Below, one piece after another: positions 25,501-40,500 of a stretch of 64,000 nucleotides of DNA. The notes beneath the pieces were generated by a model that saw only the letters and a list, made by a program, of their open reading frames with translations, ran no database searches and was not told the DNA's origin. Position numbers and translations under genes: made by a program. Origin of the DNA: Plutella xylostella (Eukaryota > Arthropoda > Insecta > Lepidoptera > Plutellidae); contig NC_064006.1 in the NCBI RefSeq assembly GCF_932276165.1, positions 4,540,501 through 4,604,500 on the forward strand, given 5' to 3'. The first letter of the stretch is position 1, and every line of letters starts with the position of its first letter.

Positions 25501-28500
25501 TCGGCGCGGGCGCAGGCGGTTGGCTGTCCACATCACGCCACTTCGTGTTTAAAATAGGAACGTATAACGCGACCGCTGGCAGAAGTCTTAGACGGTGGAA
25601 GGGGCAGCACTGGCGATGGCTAATGACGTTTGGTCGGGTTGCTTTGTTGTTGTAATGCAGGGGAGTGCATTGTTAGTGCGAAAGCACTTGGGGAAGTTTC
25701 CTCGAGTGGTTTTATTGGCTGGTTTGAGGAGGGTTACGCGATGACAGCGAATAAGGGTCAAGGGTCTTGGGTCTTGGAGCATCAACGTTGATGGTTGGAA
25801 AATTACAGAATACTTAACAAATATTTTGACCAGAGATTGGATTAATTGGAAACTGAAGTACCTATCAGTTTGAGTTAAGTTAACGTACCTATATCGCAAA
25901 TGATAATGGCACAATTAAGTCAGTTACATAATGATTATTTTATTGATCAGCATAACCATTGCCAGGAATATAAGCTAATTATTTATTTTAGATAAACGAA
26001 GTAAAAATATATCTTCGTCGTCAAAGTAAGTGCCAGCCGAGGCGTAACTCGATTATGTGAGTTTTAATAAGTAGGTAATCTCCTTTAATACTGGGTTACT
26101 TTCTTTTAATGTTCACGTTGGTAAACGTTGTTGGCAGTAACGCGTGAACATTACTACTACTACTACTAACGAATACCGGATGGTATATAGCGGCCGAGCG
26201 CTGGCTTTCGTGTAGAAGTACTGGGTTCGACTCCCAGCTAACGGAAAACTGGCCCATGTACAAATATAGTTTCAATTAAAGTAAATAAAAATACGCAAAA
26301 GAATGTTAACCCTGACATTCATAAAAAAACTTGTTTCGATCCGGAACGGTCTTCGTTATTTTATAGCTATTCGATACGAGCTTTATGCACATAAATCAAT
26401 GAACCTCGTGTTTAATGAGGAGGAGATGGTGCAAGTTAATATCTCATTTCATTTTGAGCAATGTGGTAAAAAGAATGATTATTATAATTATGTATTTTGC
26501 CTATGGTTATGTTATGTATTATGTACAAAACATAAATATAACTAACTCCCTGTGAAACAAATAGATTGTTTATCATAACAATTAACAATAATCTATCTGT
26601 CAATACATCCGGAGTCTCAATTATAACTTTATATCAACAACAACAAAAAATATCATATAAAATCTTAAAATTATCGCAAACACAGCAGCACATGAGCAAC
26701 CCATCCAAGTGACGGCCGCAAGAAGTGTTACTGCACTTCACGATTGACTTGTGCATCTATTCTATTCTCTGTGAGGGTGTAAGTACCTGCACCTGGCTCT
26801 CTCGAGTGGAACCTTTGAGCATTTGCCTAAGGTCTAAACTGCCTTCCTAAGCTTGGACCATTTCCCACCACGCTGGTCCACTGCGCGTTGGTAGGTTCAC
26901 ATACCTAGATGTGCTAAATCTAGATATGCAGCTTTCCTCACGATGTTTTCCTACACCGATTTTAGAGCGATGGTATACATTGTACTTAAATAAATTCAAA
27001 GAACTCATTGGTACATGACAGCGCCGGGATTCGAACCCGCATCTCTGGCGTTAGAAGCGGGCGCTTACCCGACTGAGCTACCACCGCTCTTGTGCATATA
27101 TAAAATATAAATATATAATATATAATGCTCTCTGATGCTCCAGATAGTCTAGATCGCCCGTGACCCGTCCTTGCCCCGTCATTGGAATGACAAAGATAAG
27201 AAAGCATTACTGATACTCAATTAATAGATGGAAATGCAGCTTATCTTCAAATTACATTATTAATTACATGTACCCACGTATTATCTGGTTGTTGCTAATT
27301 ACTGTAAAGTTGTTTATAAATAAATTATGTTTAAGTAGGCAACTAGGTAGGCAGTAGAAAACGACGACCGAATGGCGTAGTGGTTAGTGACCCTGACTAC
27401 TGAGCCGATGGTCCCGGGTTCGATTCCCGGCTGGGGCAGATATTTGTTTAAATACAGATATTTGTTCTCAGGTCTTGGATGTGCCCGTAAAATGGCAATA
27501 GGCCCGCCCCCTATTACATTGGGACTAACAGAACACTCTGGCGAAAAGTGGGTGCAGCAATGCACCTCTGCCTACCCCGCAAGGGAGTACATTAGTACAA
27601 GGCGTGAGTGCGTGTTTTTTTTTTTTTTTTTTTTTTTTAGAAAAGGCGATACACTTTTTTTTAAACTATGTAGGTTACTTACTGACTTAAATATCACATA
27701 TATCTACTTACGAAAATATTTTTTCAGATTGAGATTGTCTATGTCGTATACTTTCATGACCACTCCTGTTTTTGACATTCTGTATACCACCTTAACGGTG
27801 ATATCATGATTCATGCTACTGACTTCGATATTTTGAATCATAACAAGAACACTGACTCTGCTTACTCATCGATCCGACGACTAAACATGGGCCTAAGGCT
27901 CTTATTTGAGAAAATACGAATAAAGGTTGTGGAAAAAAATGCAAGTAAAAAAAAATCCCATATTGACGTGCGTCGAGATAAAAACAAAAGAAAAATGGCA
28001 CCCCGCGTACCACCTAATTTTAAGCTATTAATGTATACCCCCTAGGTTTAGTACTTTCTGTAAGCTCCATAGTAACAGATACCACAATATAAAAATACTC
28101 AAATCAATCAATATCAATTAATGCCAAGCTTAGCTGATTGTAAGACCACACGAATAGTAAAGGCTTTGCTAAATCCTGGACTTAGATAATTATAATAATC
28201 CAGGACCACTGAATACAAAATTTACTAGCCGTCTCTCATAGGCAATGCCATGAAAATCATCATCATCAGGCCGCCATCATGCACTGCTGGAAATAAGCCT
28301 TTCCCAAGGCGCATCAAACCACTCTTTCCTCGGTTTTCCAACTCCAACCAGCTGTATAAGGTCTTCGGAATGGACGACATCCCACGTTGTTACTCGCTTC
28401 GATACTTCGCCGATAAAGTAAAGTTGCACGAAGACGAAGTGCCTCTCCACATACTCGTATTCGCCTAACTTCGGTCAACTTCGCGAGAAGTGAAGCGAAG

Positions 28501-31500
28501 GCATTACGTTCACGCTATGTCATAGACACCGGAACTAAATTAATTACCATAAAACTATAAATAACACACAACTAAAAGACGTCACCAGCTTCCGTCTGTG
28601 TGAACTCAGGATTGAACCCAAATCGCATTAGCCGAACCGCGAGGTTTATTGGACTAATTTTTGGAACCAGTTACGACAAGGTTCTTCCTAAAAACTACCA
28701 TATATTTCTCAGAGTCAAGTGCATATCAAGTGTTGATAAATAAATATCGTAACGTAATATGACCATTTTCCGTGGAATAAATAAAAGTTGTAAATAAGTT
28801 TGACACGTGTAGCTGAGGGTTTCTCTGCTCAGGGTGCTAAGAAATGGTTGTTAAGTTGGGTGTAAGTAAATGAGTAAATCTTTCAGATAGAAACAATACA
28901 GGTTTTTTTTTAAATTATTACTTTAACACAGGACCTATATCTTGTGATACAAATTCCATTATTTAGGGTTCCTTGGATAAGGAATAAGGGCCAGGGTCAG
29001 ATATTAGTCATTTATAAAACAAAACATCGTCGTATCTATGACCGTCTTATCACTATAGTTTTTAACGATGATCGATTATCCCATTGAAAAGATAGCAAAA
29101 CGGATCTGACGATAAGGAATATTATCTAAAATTTACGATTTTAATTAAGGATGTTATTAATTATTGAGCCAGTTGTAAATTAAATTGATTAATTAATACG
29201 ATACTTAATTCGATCCAAGTAGTTTCTCCATTCTTAAGGTGCTTACATAGAGAAAAGGGTTCCCTGTAGGTATCTATATACCTGTACCGGTAACCTGATT
29301 ATGTAAAAGCGCTCACTCACGGAGCATTTCCCAGATTTTTTAATGTCATGTACACGGTACAGCTATGTACCGGTAACCTGATTATCTATGTAAGCACCCT
29401 AACTGTGTATAGGTACATGCTTACGTGCTCACGTAAGGAAATTTAAGTAGGTAAACAAAGGAACACCACTTGTTGTAACTTCGGGTAACGGCTTCGATTT
29501 TCGACATAAAAACAACCAGCAGCATCATTCAAACTACTTTATTACGATGTTGTAACCGATTGTTAACATTCATTAAATCTCGAATATAACAATTCAATAC
29601 ATAATATTATAAATTATTGTTAGTCATATTTTTATCCTGTTTATTTCATATTTTCCAGAGCGTCCGACAGTTGTAAATGCACCTGTATCTCCCAGCAAGT
29701 CAGTACAAAAACCTCTTAGAAATTATTGTCCAGAGTAATGAAAATGTCAATGGGTTCTGATGGATTTTCTGTAAAAAATATCTTACAGTGCATGCAATAT
29801 GCATCCACTTCTGGACATAGTCATTTCCCAAGTAGCGGCACAAAATTCTGTCCTCATCCTTCCTCATATTCTCTTTTGCTTATCGTCATTCATATCACAC
29901 TGTTAATTTCATTAGTCTATGCCACAATGGCGTAACCTTCGGAAGGTCAACGAACGAAATAGCCAACGTCTTCGACTGCCAGACTGGTCTCATTATCAAT
30001 GCTTGAAACGGTACTCTTTCTAGCTTTACAGCAATCAGAAATATTGACTGAATACTCTATGATTTAAGCATATCAATATCTAAGTTTCGTATTTTTGAAC
30101 AATTTGAATCGGAGATTGGGAATAAGGCGAAGCGAACACTTTGAATAACCTCTTAATACAATAGAAATTTTCATATAAATAATAATGTCTTGTACCCTTG
30201 TATTTGTAATCATACCGTTGCGGGTAAGTTAAGTGACACATCAGAAAACGGTTACTTCTTTAAAACCAGCCCACTCAGTAGTCTTGTATAACTTAATAAA
30301 AGCTACACTAGCCAACTGAATCTACTGATATGATATACATAGAATCCGTGTAAAAAATAATAAATAAATAAGAAGCTATGTACTAATACAAAGTTTCTCT
30401 AAGTAATATGAAGTTAATATCACAGACATTAGCTACTGCAAGGCATAGGCATTATAGGTCTGGAGTCAGGTTTTATTTAGAAAGCAGATTTAACAGTCGA
30501 GTAAATACAGCTGACAGTTGGAGTAAATACATAAATTACTTGTCGACCATTTCATTTTTACCCGACAGTGTCGAAGCAACAAGGAGGGTTAAATATTTGA
30601 CTACCATGCCATGTAACAACAAAGAAAAAAAATTGGTTGCTGCAAAATGAATTCCATAAAAATGATAGTGACGTTGCGACACATCATCTGATCTGCTGCA
30701 ACTTCATAAGCCCGTAATCTTCCACGGCTGGTCATATGCCTCTCCCAAAGAGAGCCACAACACAGTCCTCGGGCTTCGGCGGGTCGGAGGGCGTCTTACG
30801 CCTCATGACCAACTTACACCTTTAGTGACCGCATCTTTATATTACAAGGTCTCTAGAATGGTCGAGATTGTCCCGTGAACATCGACACTGAGATACACAT
30901 TGAGATGCGTTGCGAGCGACCCAGCGACCTCACTCACGGCCTGCGGTCGTGGACACTGACTCATGTCGAGTATCATATCATGTGCCGTAAGCAGGTACGA
31001 GTGACCAGTTGATTTTTAATTAAATCCAATGACCAATGGATGTTGTTGAATAGCTTGTTCGGTGGATAGGACGATAGGAATCTGCGAAACCAACTAACTA
31101 ACGAAAAAGCCTTAAATGGATAAGAAAGGACGGAAGCGGATGTACGAAATATCCGTTTTTTATAGGTGTAGTCAGATATCAGCCGTCTAGTATATCAGTG
31201 GTCTAGTTTTAGAAGCTGCGCGTCATCATACATCATAATACTCGATCCCCAGATGATAGTAAGGACTCTAAAGACATAGAAGAAAGGAGGACGTTTTAAT
31301 ATCATAGATAAGACAAAAGTTATAAAATTGCCAATATTTTCAGTTATATCATTAATTTGCAACAACTATTAGAACCTGCCGTTAACAAAAATTCATACAC
31401 AGACGACTTTGATGAGGCAATCCTTATAGACTATTCGTCGTTTATGGTTCAAATTATAATATCCGCTAAGAATCAATTTATTCTTTTTATTATAAACCGG

Positions 31501-34500
31501 ATTTAAAACCTGAATGGATGCCTAATTTTATATCTGGAATGCATACAAAAGACTATCTTAAAATTATAGTTAATTAATTAATTTCTAACGAATACATAAA
31601 GGAGCTACACAGACAAGAGCGAAGCTTTATAGATTATGAAGAACAAAGAGTGTCTTTTCAGCTAATCATACGATATTAAATGACATACATTTCCGACTGT
31701 TCTTTGTTTAAAAGATAAAGTACGAGTAGCAAGGCCGTAGTCCAGTCAATAAATGACTCAAAATGAGGTGTAGAGTGCGTGAGCAGGTAACTAAGCGATT
31801 CCTTCAGAAACTTGTTCAGGGGGCTTAGGTTGTTAACATACCAAAAGTCCTGACTCCTAGGTGATGAGCGGGGGGAAGGAGGGGGGGATAAAGGTACGAA
31901 TTTTTGGTTTTTGGCTTATATCTCGAAAACGGTGCATCGGAGAGAAATATTTTCAACTAATAAAATAGAGCTCTTAACATTATCTAAAACTTTTATATCA
32001 TATGTTTTTTTCTAATTCCTAACCGTTTTCGAGCTATACCCTCGGAAAAAGTTGAAATTTACAAGAAAAATTTATTCATGTCAATACATTAATAAACATT
32101 GCTTCATATTGTCTAAACCTATTCATAAATGAAAAAAATGAATAGGAAAGAAGTTGTAGATTTTTAAATTCCCTTTTAGAATATATATAGATATGCTGCT
32201 TAATGTCCAACCCACTTAAAGTAACAGCTATTTTACTTACACTTAAGCTTACTAACTCGGTGAGTTATGTCAGTGAATTTAGCAAAATGCAAGTTTAAAA
32301 TAGCTGTAACTTTAGGCGGGTTGGACATTGACCAGCATATACATATATATTCTAAAAGGGAATTAAAAAATCTACAACTTCTTTCTTCTTCATTTCATTC
32401 GTTTATGAATAGGTTTAGACAATATGATGCAATGGTTATGAATGTTTTGACATGAATGAATTTTTCTTGCAAATTTAATCTTTTTCCGAGGGTAATAGCT
32501 CGAAAACGGTTAGGAATTAGAAAAAAACATATGATATAAAAGTTTTAGATAATTTTAAGAGCTCTATTTCATTAGTTGAAAATATTTCTCTCCGATGCAC
32601 CGTTTTAGAGATATAAGCTAAAAACCAAAAATTCGTACCTTTATCCCCCCCTCCTTCCCCCCGCTCATCACCTAGGAGTCAGGACTTTTGGTATGTTAAC
32701 AACCTAAGCCCCCTGAACAAGTTTCTGAAGGAATCGCTTAGTTACCTGCTCACGCACTCTACACCTCATTCCTTGACTGGACTACCGTACACTAATAGTG
32801 CTAAAAGAATCGATTGACACTATGAGATCGAAAGACATAACAGTAAAAATATATGATGACACGACCCGAAGATTCTATGGGCTTTCTCCGACATTTTAAT
32901 TGAAATCTAGGCACACGGTGGCGAGACAAAACAATTTAAAATATGGTTGACAAAATGTAATTTATGACAATACATTTGAAGGCAGTCAAAGCATGGAGAC
33001 TGCTTATTATAATAGTTAGTTACAGTGAAGACGTCCGTTGTATAGACAACGTAAACATACTTTGTCAATTTGCAAGTCTTTTTTGTAAAATGTTATCGAT
33101 GAATATTTATCGCTAAACCTTTTATTGCAACAAAACAACAATGGATGACAAAAGCATAAGCCTGATTGTTAATCCTTATGAATAGAAATGATCTTTTGAT
33201 CTCTAGTGCCTTTGTTGTCGGATATTGCGCATTTTGTTTTTCAGTTTTCAGCAACATCAACAAAGAAGCCTCGTGATGATGACTATTGATGACTCAAGAG
33301 TTCAATAATGTATAAACTGCGTTATTGACAAGTAGTTACAAAAAAAATATGACCTTCAAAATTTTGATGGTAAAAAATATTCCTGAAACTTGCTGACCGA
33401 GGTTTAAATCGTTATACTGCTTTGTGAAAAAGGGACATAACGGGTATATAACTTTCGAATGAGAGAACTAAATGTGCGCATTATAACATCAAACTATCAG
33501 GACATGATAAAAAGTAAGGAGCCATAGTTCCAACGTGCTCAATCAGCTTTTATTACTGAAAGTCCAAAAGTACCAGGAGCCAATAACCACTAAGGAGCAC
33601 AACTCACCCTAGACAGCGGGGCGCAGCGGGCGCAGGCGAGGCCGGCCGTGGCGCGCTGCGGCGGCTGCGGCGGAGGCACCACCGGGCCATCCTTCACCCG
33701 GTACAGCGATGTGCTTCTAGCCTGCAGGGGGAAAGAGAGGTTAGCGGCGGAGCTGGGAAATGTATTGCTGTCTCTGTCTGGCGTGGCCCGACGAAGGCGT
33801 TTAGAGGACTACCTAAATAGCGCTGTAAATTGTAAAATTAATCATATAACTTCTGTTTAAAAGCGTTTTTATTATAGTCTATAAAAGTTAAAGTATAAAT
33901 TTGCTTAAATAAGAAAACAATTATCATTATACAAGGAAAACTCAGCATTGGGTGGGAGAATAAAAAGCCTACGTATAAAAACGAGGAAAATTATTATGTA
34001 ATATGATAAATCTGTCTTGAGAGCCATAATTAGATTGACACTACAATACAACCGAGCATTAATTTAATTGCTTGCTTTTAGTAAAACCGCACTAAACTAA
34101 ACGATACAAAATGTTTTTTTTGATATTTTTGAAGATTGATGAATGAAAAAAATATGAATGCGTATACATACATGAATACTAATTTTTGAAAATTAACTAA
34201 ATAAGGTAATTGTCAGTTTGTTAAGCAAAATCGTGTAACAAAATATATTCTTAAGTACAATTGCACCTAAAGTAAGATTTTTATCAGTACAAATTCAGTA
34301 TGGACGTACTTATTTACTGTTTGGGATTAAAACCTCAAAATTGTGTCAGATAAGAACAAATTACAGCACATTATGTGGGTATTATGACTATTATGGAACT
34401 AATAGCTGCAGAACGTTATTGTAATAAATAATGAATGCGTATAATACCAACAATAGAAAACCATAATACAGAGACCATTCCATGTATCAGATAAATATAA

Positions 34501-37500
34501 AAATAGAATATGAACCTACTTATATCAAAATCAATTCTAACGTCGCTTTAATTTGTCTTAAAAGGCAGAAATGTTTATACCCCAGTGCAGTAATGGGTTA
34601 GTTATAGTAGATTTTCATTTAATTACCATGGAATCTCGATTAAAATCCAACTTAAGAAAGTAGATACATACTTGGTGTATCAGGCCTAGGTTAATAATAT
34701 GTTAGAAAGGGGACATTTTACCAAACAGTATGTATGCAAATTGCAATTGATGCTCACTTCATTACGTTACGCTAATAAATAATTATTACCTATTCTACGT
34801 TGACAACAACCGCAAAGGTTTAGTATTTCCCTAGGTTTACCTATTTAATTTTATTCATCAAAGGTCAGATTTCAACAGCGAAGGATAAAAAATAAATGTC
34901 TAGGGAAAACCTCAACAGTAGACTAATAGCATATAATAGTAAAACTTACATAACTATAGTAAAATACCTCCTTCAATAGTGTGTTGACATTAACAGGCAT
35001 ATAATATGGGTAACAACAACAGTCGTAAACAGAATACTCAGAAGTCATACTAAAAACTATTTGAGCTAAACCTGTTTTCTATAAGTTGGCTAAGGTCTTC
35101 GTTTGGAACAGGTAAATTGGCTAGAATATCCTTAAAGGGCTTAAGAAATTTCGATTTACAATTTACATTTGAGAACAGATTAATCAATGTAGGTACCTGA
35201 GTGTAATTACTGTAGTTTTAGGAAATTCGCGGAATTAAATGCAAAACATCGTGTTGGCTATAGATATTATCTGGAGTTTTCGTTAAATAAACACTACTAT
35301 GGTATGTAATAGTTATCTTTTACTGCCGTGTGAAGGTCGAATTTCTATATGTTTTTATATCAACACTACCTAAATTACGTTAGACTATACCACAGAAGGA
35401 TAACTAGTAAGTAGTAGTTATATAGCAGTCATACTTCGCCAAATATACACAGCACCAGTTTCAAGTAAAATTTACAACACCTCTTTTATTGGTCAGGGCC
35501 TTAGAACAACGAATCTAGTCTGGATAATAAATATACAGAGGCTTGCGTGTAACATGCAGTTTAACTGTAGGTTATCTAGTATCTGTGTTGTTTAATCTGT
35601 TTATCTCATCCCGTTATTGTTGCACTGTATCCTGGATATGACACTGTTCCATCACAACACACCAGCCACTAATATGTTACCTTGATGTTAATGTGGTATT
35701 TTGTTTCAAACAGCGTACCACAAGAATCTCTTCTAGGGCCGAGTTTATTCATCTTCGATTTACCGAAATTTACACTACACCTTATTACAGTTTGCATTAA
35801 AATTGCGGATTTTTAACATTTAGCACATCACAGTACAAGCGCCGTTCGACGCTTAAAGAAACTGACAATATTGAATCATGAAATTCATCAGCAAGGAAAT
35901 AGAATCATAAGAATGGACGAGTCGGCATCAATTGGCCACTGAATTGAATAAGAATAGAGTGCTTGACACAGGTCATGATTCTTGCAGCACAATGTCAATT
36001 ACTTATAGCATATTGGTGTACTTTATAATAAATAAATAAATGACGGTATAACATTACATTCTTAACTGAAAAGAATTACATTGATTTATAATAAGCCACA
36101 TCTTCAGTAAAACTTGCCAGGGTGTCCACTCAAAATGCTCCAAAAAATTCCCTGACTTTTCCGTTTTTCCCTGACCATTTCAGAAAATTTCCCTGACCAA
36201 ATATCAACATATAAACCTAATTTAAGTAATTTGAAGACAAAATCTTGATTTCGAAGTACTAAAATTACACTTATTATAACTTGACTGCGTAAAATATGTA
36301 TACAGGATCGGAAAAAATGGTATATTAATAGGGAAGTAAAGCACTTAACACACACAATTACGTTGTTCTACTTCTAAATATTATCCAATCTCCATGTTTT
36401 TTTAGGATATTAACGACATAATAAATTATATAGTTATTTCTGTTCTCTGAATTTGCTATAGATTCAAACTTATAGGCACCTCAAGCAACGCAATTTTTAA
36501 TAACTGCGCCGAATCATGCCGTTGTTAAACAAAAACAATGTATTTTTTAAAGGCGAAACCTACCGTCTAGAATATATTATGCTGAAACGATTGACATCAA
36601 AATAAAAAAAAAAGTTGATATTTACTTGGTGAATAACGATTTCCCCTGAAATTTTATCAAGGAAAATACCCATGTTTGTCACGAGCTACATTCATCTCTA
36701 TAGCACCCGAGCCCCGGGGCTTGAGTGCACAAACGATAGCAAATGTTTTCCTAAATACCTATTTCTCGAGGTTCCCTCTTAAGCCTTAGGAGGTCATTCT
36801 AAACAACTTTTGTCGTGTGAGTATTGAAAATTTTCGAAAAAAAACATCATCCGCATTCGCCTAGTTTAATAGTCTGACCAAAATAAGACTGATTACCATA
36901 AAAGTAAAAATTGAAACCGAAATAGAAATTGAAACAGAACCATTTTTTATGGCTCTCTCCTGCCTGACAAAGTTGTTACTTAGTTGTGTTTTATGAACTT
37001 TGATAACATGTAGTACAAAATAGAATAAAGTTTTGCTCTGCTAGATTAGTAAAAAAATAGATTATTTATTAATAGAGGCCGCGCGGAGGCAGCGTATGCG
37101 ATTTCGCTGACGTATAAAATAATTAGCGAATTGAGAACCTCCTCCTTTTTTCCAAGTCAGTTAATGAGCGCGGCTGCAGCGCGTCTGCACCAACAAAATG
37201 ACGTTTTTATCACAAACTTCTAAAATTCTTTAAACTAAATTTGTTTTGAATGGTGAAATGAGTCACCCTCTTTTGCATCAACCTGTATTATACGAGCTGA
37301 GTCTGGGATCTAGCTAATCTTTTATAATTCCTACTATTTTTTCCAACTGACAAATTTTATCACGTAGATTTAAAAAACTTAATTGTATAAGTAATTATTA
37401 TAGTATAATAGTAAGGATCAGTCAAAAATATTCCAAAACTAAACGAGATTTTATTTTATGACTTATGTATTTCACGTAAAAAAGAAGTATTACTAGTAAA

Positions 37501-40500
37501 GGAAATGAATGGAAACAATTTTGCTAGAAAAAGGTCATTTTTCCCTGACTTTCCAGGTGGCCCATCAAATTCACTGACTTTCCCTGACCACCTAGAGCTT
37601 CCCTGACTTTTCCCTGACTTTCCCTGACTTTCCAGATAGTGGACACCCTGCTTGCCTTTATTGCTATGAAAAATCTCAGCTGTCGCTCAGTTTATCGATA
37701 TGCTTACGATGTGTTATAGACCGCGTCACTTCCGTTATACAGTCAGCAAAATATATATGTATGCCACCCCAGTGCAAACAGTCTGATCCCTCATGGGTGA
37801 AAGATAGACAAATCTAATAATATTTTATCGATATATTTAAGGTTTCTTCACGCTACACCGTGTTTCGATCGGGCCGTGCCCCACGTAGCGTGAAGCATAC
37901 TTTATAGTCGTTAATATATAATAATAATTTCGTTTATTTCAGATAATTCAAATCCATAAATTTGTTAGCAACAGTCTTAGCCTAATATAATGCCCGTCAA
38001 TGGATTATCAAATTATATTTTTTTGCGCTGGGTTGGCCTATGTAGCTCTTTTGCTGACCCGTACTTAGTTTGCGCTAGAGCGAGTGGCACACACATATCC
38101 TGTACCTCAGCGTCAACCTCACCTGTTTCTCAGCGTCCAGCCTGGCGTAAACGTCGGCCTGGTGCTGGCGCTTCTTGGCGCGCACGGCCTGGCGCAGCGA
38201 CGAGCTGGGGTCGCGGCCGCACCACCCGCCCACCCGCTCGCCCACCACCTCCAGCATGTCTGCCACGCGGCTGCAGACAAGAGACACGGGATTAATGACC
38301 ATAATCAGGTCTTGGGATCCCTAATGAGGGATGGGACAGGGCTCAAAGGGTAGTTTCTACTCTGAACGGTCCTGTCTCGGGGGTAAATAATAAAAAACCG
38401 ACAAAGAGATACCTGATTTCAATAAAAGTAAAATTCACAGAGTCTATGTTAGAGATTATGTATTACTTGTCATAATCTTTAGGCACACAGGTGGTTATTT
38501 ATTAGATACTGCTTAGTTCTACTTGTATTAAACACTGTCCATAAATCCATTCTAAAACCTTATTGTCATTTATTAAAATATCTTAAAAGACTTATTTAAT
38601 TTACAACTAGCATATTATTATACCTATCAATCCGATAATATTGAATATCAGATAACTAAAGACAGGGTCATTGTACGTATCGAATTTAGGTATGGACAAT
38701 TATCAGATAATATTATTTATTTTAAGGACATTGACAATTCACAGAGGTAGAGAAAACAATAGTAAAATTTAGAATGCCCTAAGTACTCATTTATTGAAAT
38801 TCCAACGATACTGACTCATAATTGTAATTAACCAACGGATGTTTCGAGAGAGCTAGATGCCACCAAAATAATAGAAAACCCCGTAACGAAACCCAAATGG
38901 ACATACGCTCTGACGGACTCGGGTGTACATTCAATGCTCTGACCTATCACAATAATAGTTGGACTCACAGCAAACACGATAGGAAAACACAATGGAAACA
39001 GCGCAGTAAGGCCAACGTTCCTTTATCGGACTCCATGGAGGTCGAACACAAGTACCTTGAGAAGGATGCGTGAATACGCGCCACGGCTACTGTGGATGCA
39101 CTGGTCGTGATTAATCCTAGCACGCACGTCTGTGGGTTTACCACCACCGAGCAGCAGATTAGACTTGAGGATAGTACGGATAAAAATAAAGAATTATAAG
39201 AAATTTCTAAAATCTTCTCCTGAGGTGGAGCTAAATAATCATTGTTCGATTGATGTAGCTTGAGTTTACTTTCATCCTATTTTTTAGGGTTCCGTAGCCA
39301 AAATGGCAAAAACGGAACCCTTATAGTTTCGTCATGTCCGTCTGTCCGTCTGTCCGTCTGTCACAGCCGATTTACTCGGAAACTATAAGTACTACAGTGA
39401 TGAAATTTGATGGGAATATGTGTTGTATGAACCGCTACAAAAATATGACACTAAATAGTAAAAAAAAGAATTGGGGGTGGGGCCCCCCATACATGTAACT
39501 GAGGGATGAAATTTTTTTTTTCGATGTACATACCCGTGTGGGGTATCAATGGAAAGGTCTTTTAAAATGATATAAAGTTTTCTAAAAAACATTTTTCTTA
39601 AAGTGAACGGTTTTTGAGATATCAGCTCTCAAAGTCGTAAAAAGTATGTCCCCCCCCCTCTATTTTTATAACTACGGGGTATAAAATTCTAAAAAAAATA
39701 GAGGTGATGCATGCTAATTAACTCTTTCAACGATTTTTGGTTTGATCAAAGTATCTCTTATAGTTTTTGAGATAGGTTGATTTAACTGTAATTTTGGTTA
39801 ATATTTGCTGCTACGGAACCCTTTGTGCGCGAGCCCGACTCGCACTTGGCCGGTTTTTTACTGTTGTACTTAATTATAAGTAATTGTATCTATAAAAAAT
39901 ATTTAAAAATGTATGTGGAAAATTAATTCAAACACGTGTCTAGAGCTTCGACCTTGTTGAAAGTTCATGAGATAATCTGCATCGCATGAGGAAGACAATT
40001 AGTAAATAAATGAACAGAAATATCTCTGCTTTTACGACTTTTTGTTCTATTTAATCAAATATAGAATAAACATAAAGTTCTAACAATATAAGCATACGTA
40101 TTATTTTGATAATTTTTTATTACCTACACTGAACATTTATAAACCAGTAAAGCAGTAAATTGATTAGACTCTGTTTTTGAAAGATGGTACATATTTACAG
40201 CTAAAAATCTGTTTCTAGTTTTGTGGCTATTAGGGCCGAACATATCTATTACACACAGAAAAAGGGGAAACGGCACACAAATACTTTAATTTATTAGGCA
40301 GCTTCTACTGATAATTAAAAAGATATAACTTATAAATATGCCGAAGGCAAATAACCCAAAAAAACTAATCTATCTCACTGAGCTAATAATAGACTGAGTA
40401 TTATAGTTATACGATGTGAACATCGTAAAATTAGACAAAAATAAAAATGCGTCAAGTGCGAATCATACCTGTATTTATATATGAATTTCTGTGGTAGATA

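Noticed and set aside
26986..27092. tRNA gene
   Set aside because: Box A and B are present but the cloverleaf does not close and a SINE body follows; the same holds at 22098, 26172, 27364 and 60636.
39339..39361. Short tandem CCGTCTGT units as a CRISPR-like array
   Set aside because: Units are adjacent without spacers and lie in a known type of insect interspersed repeat.
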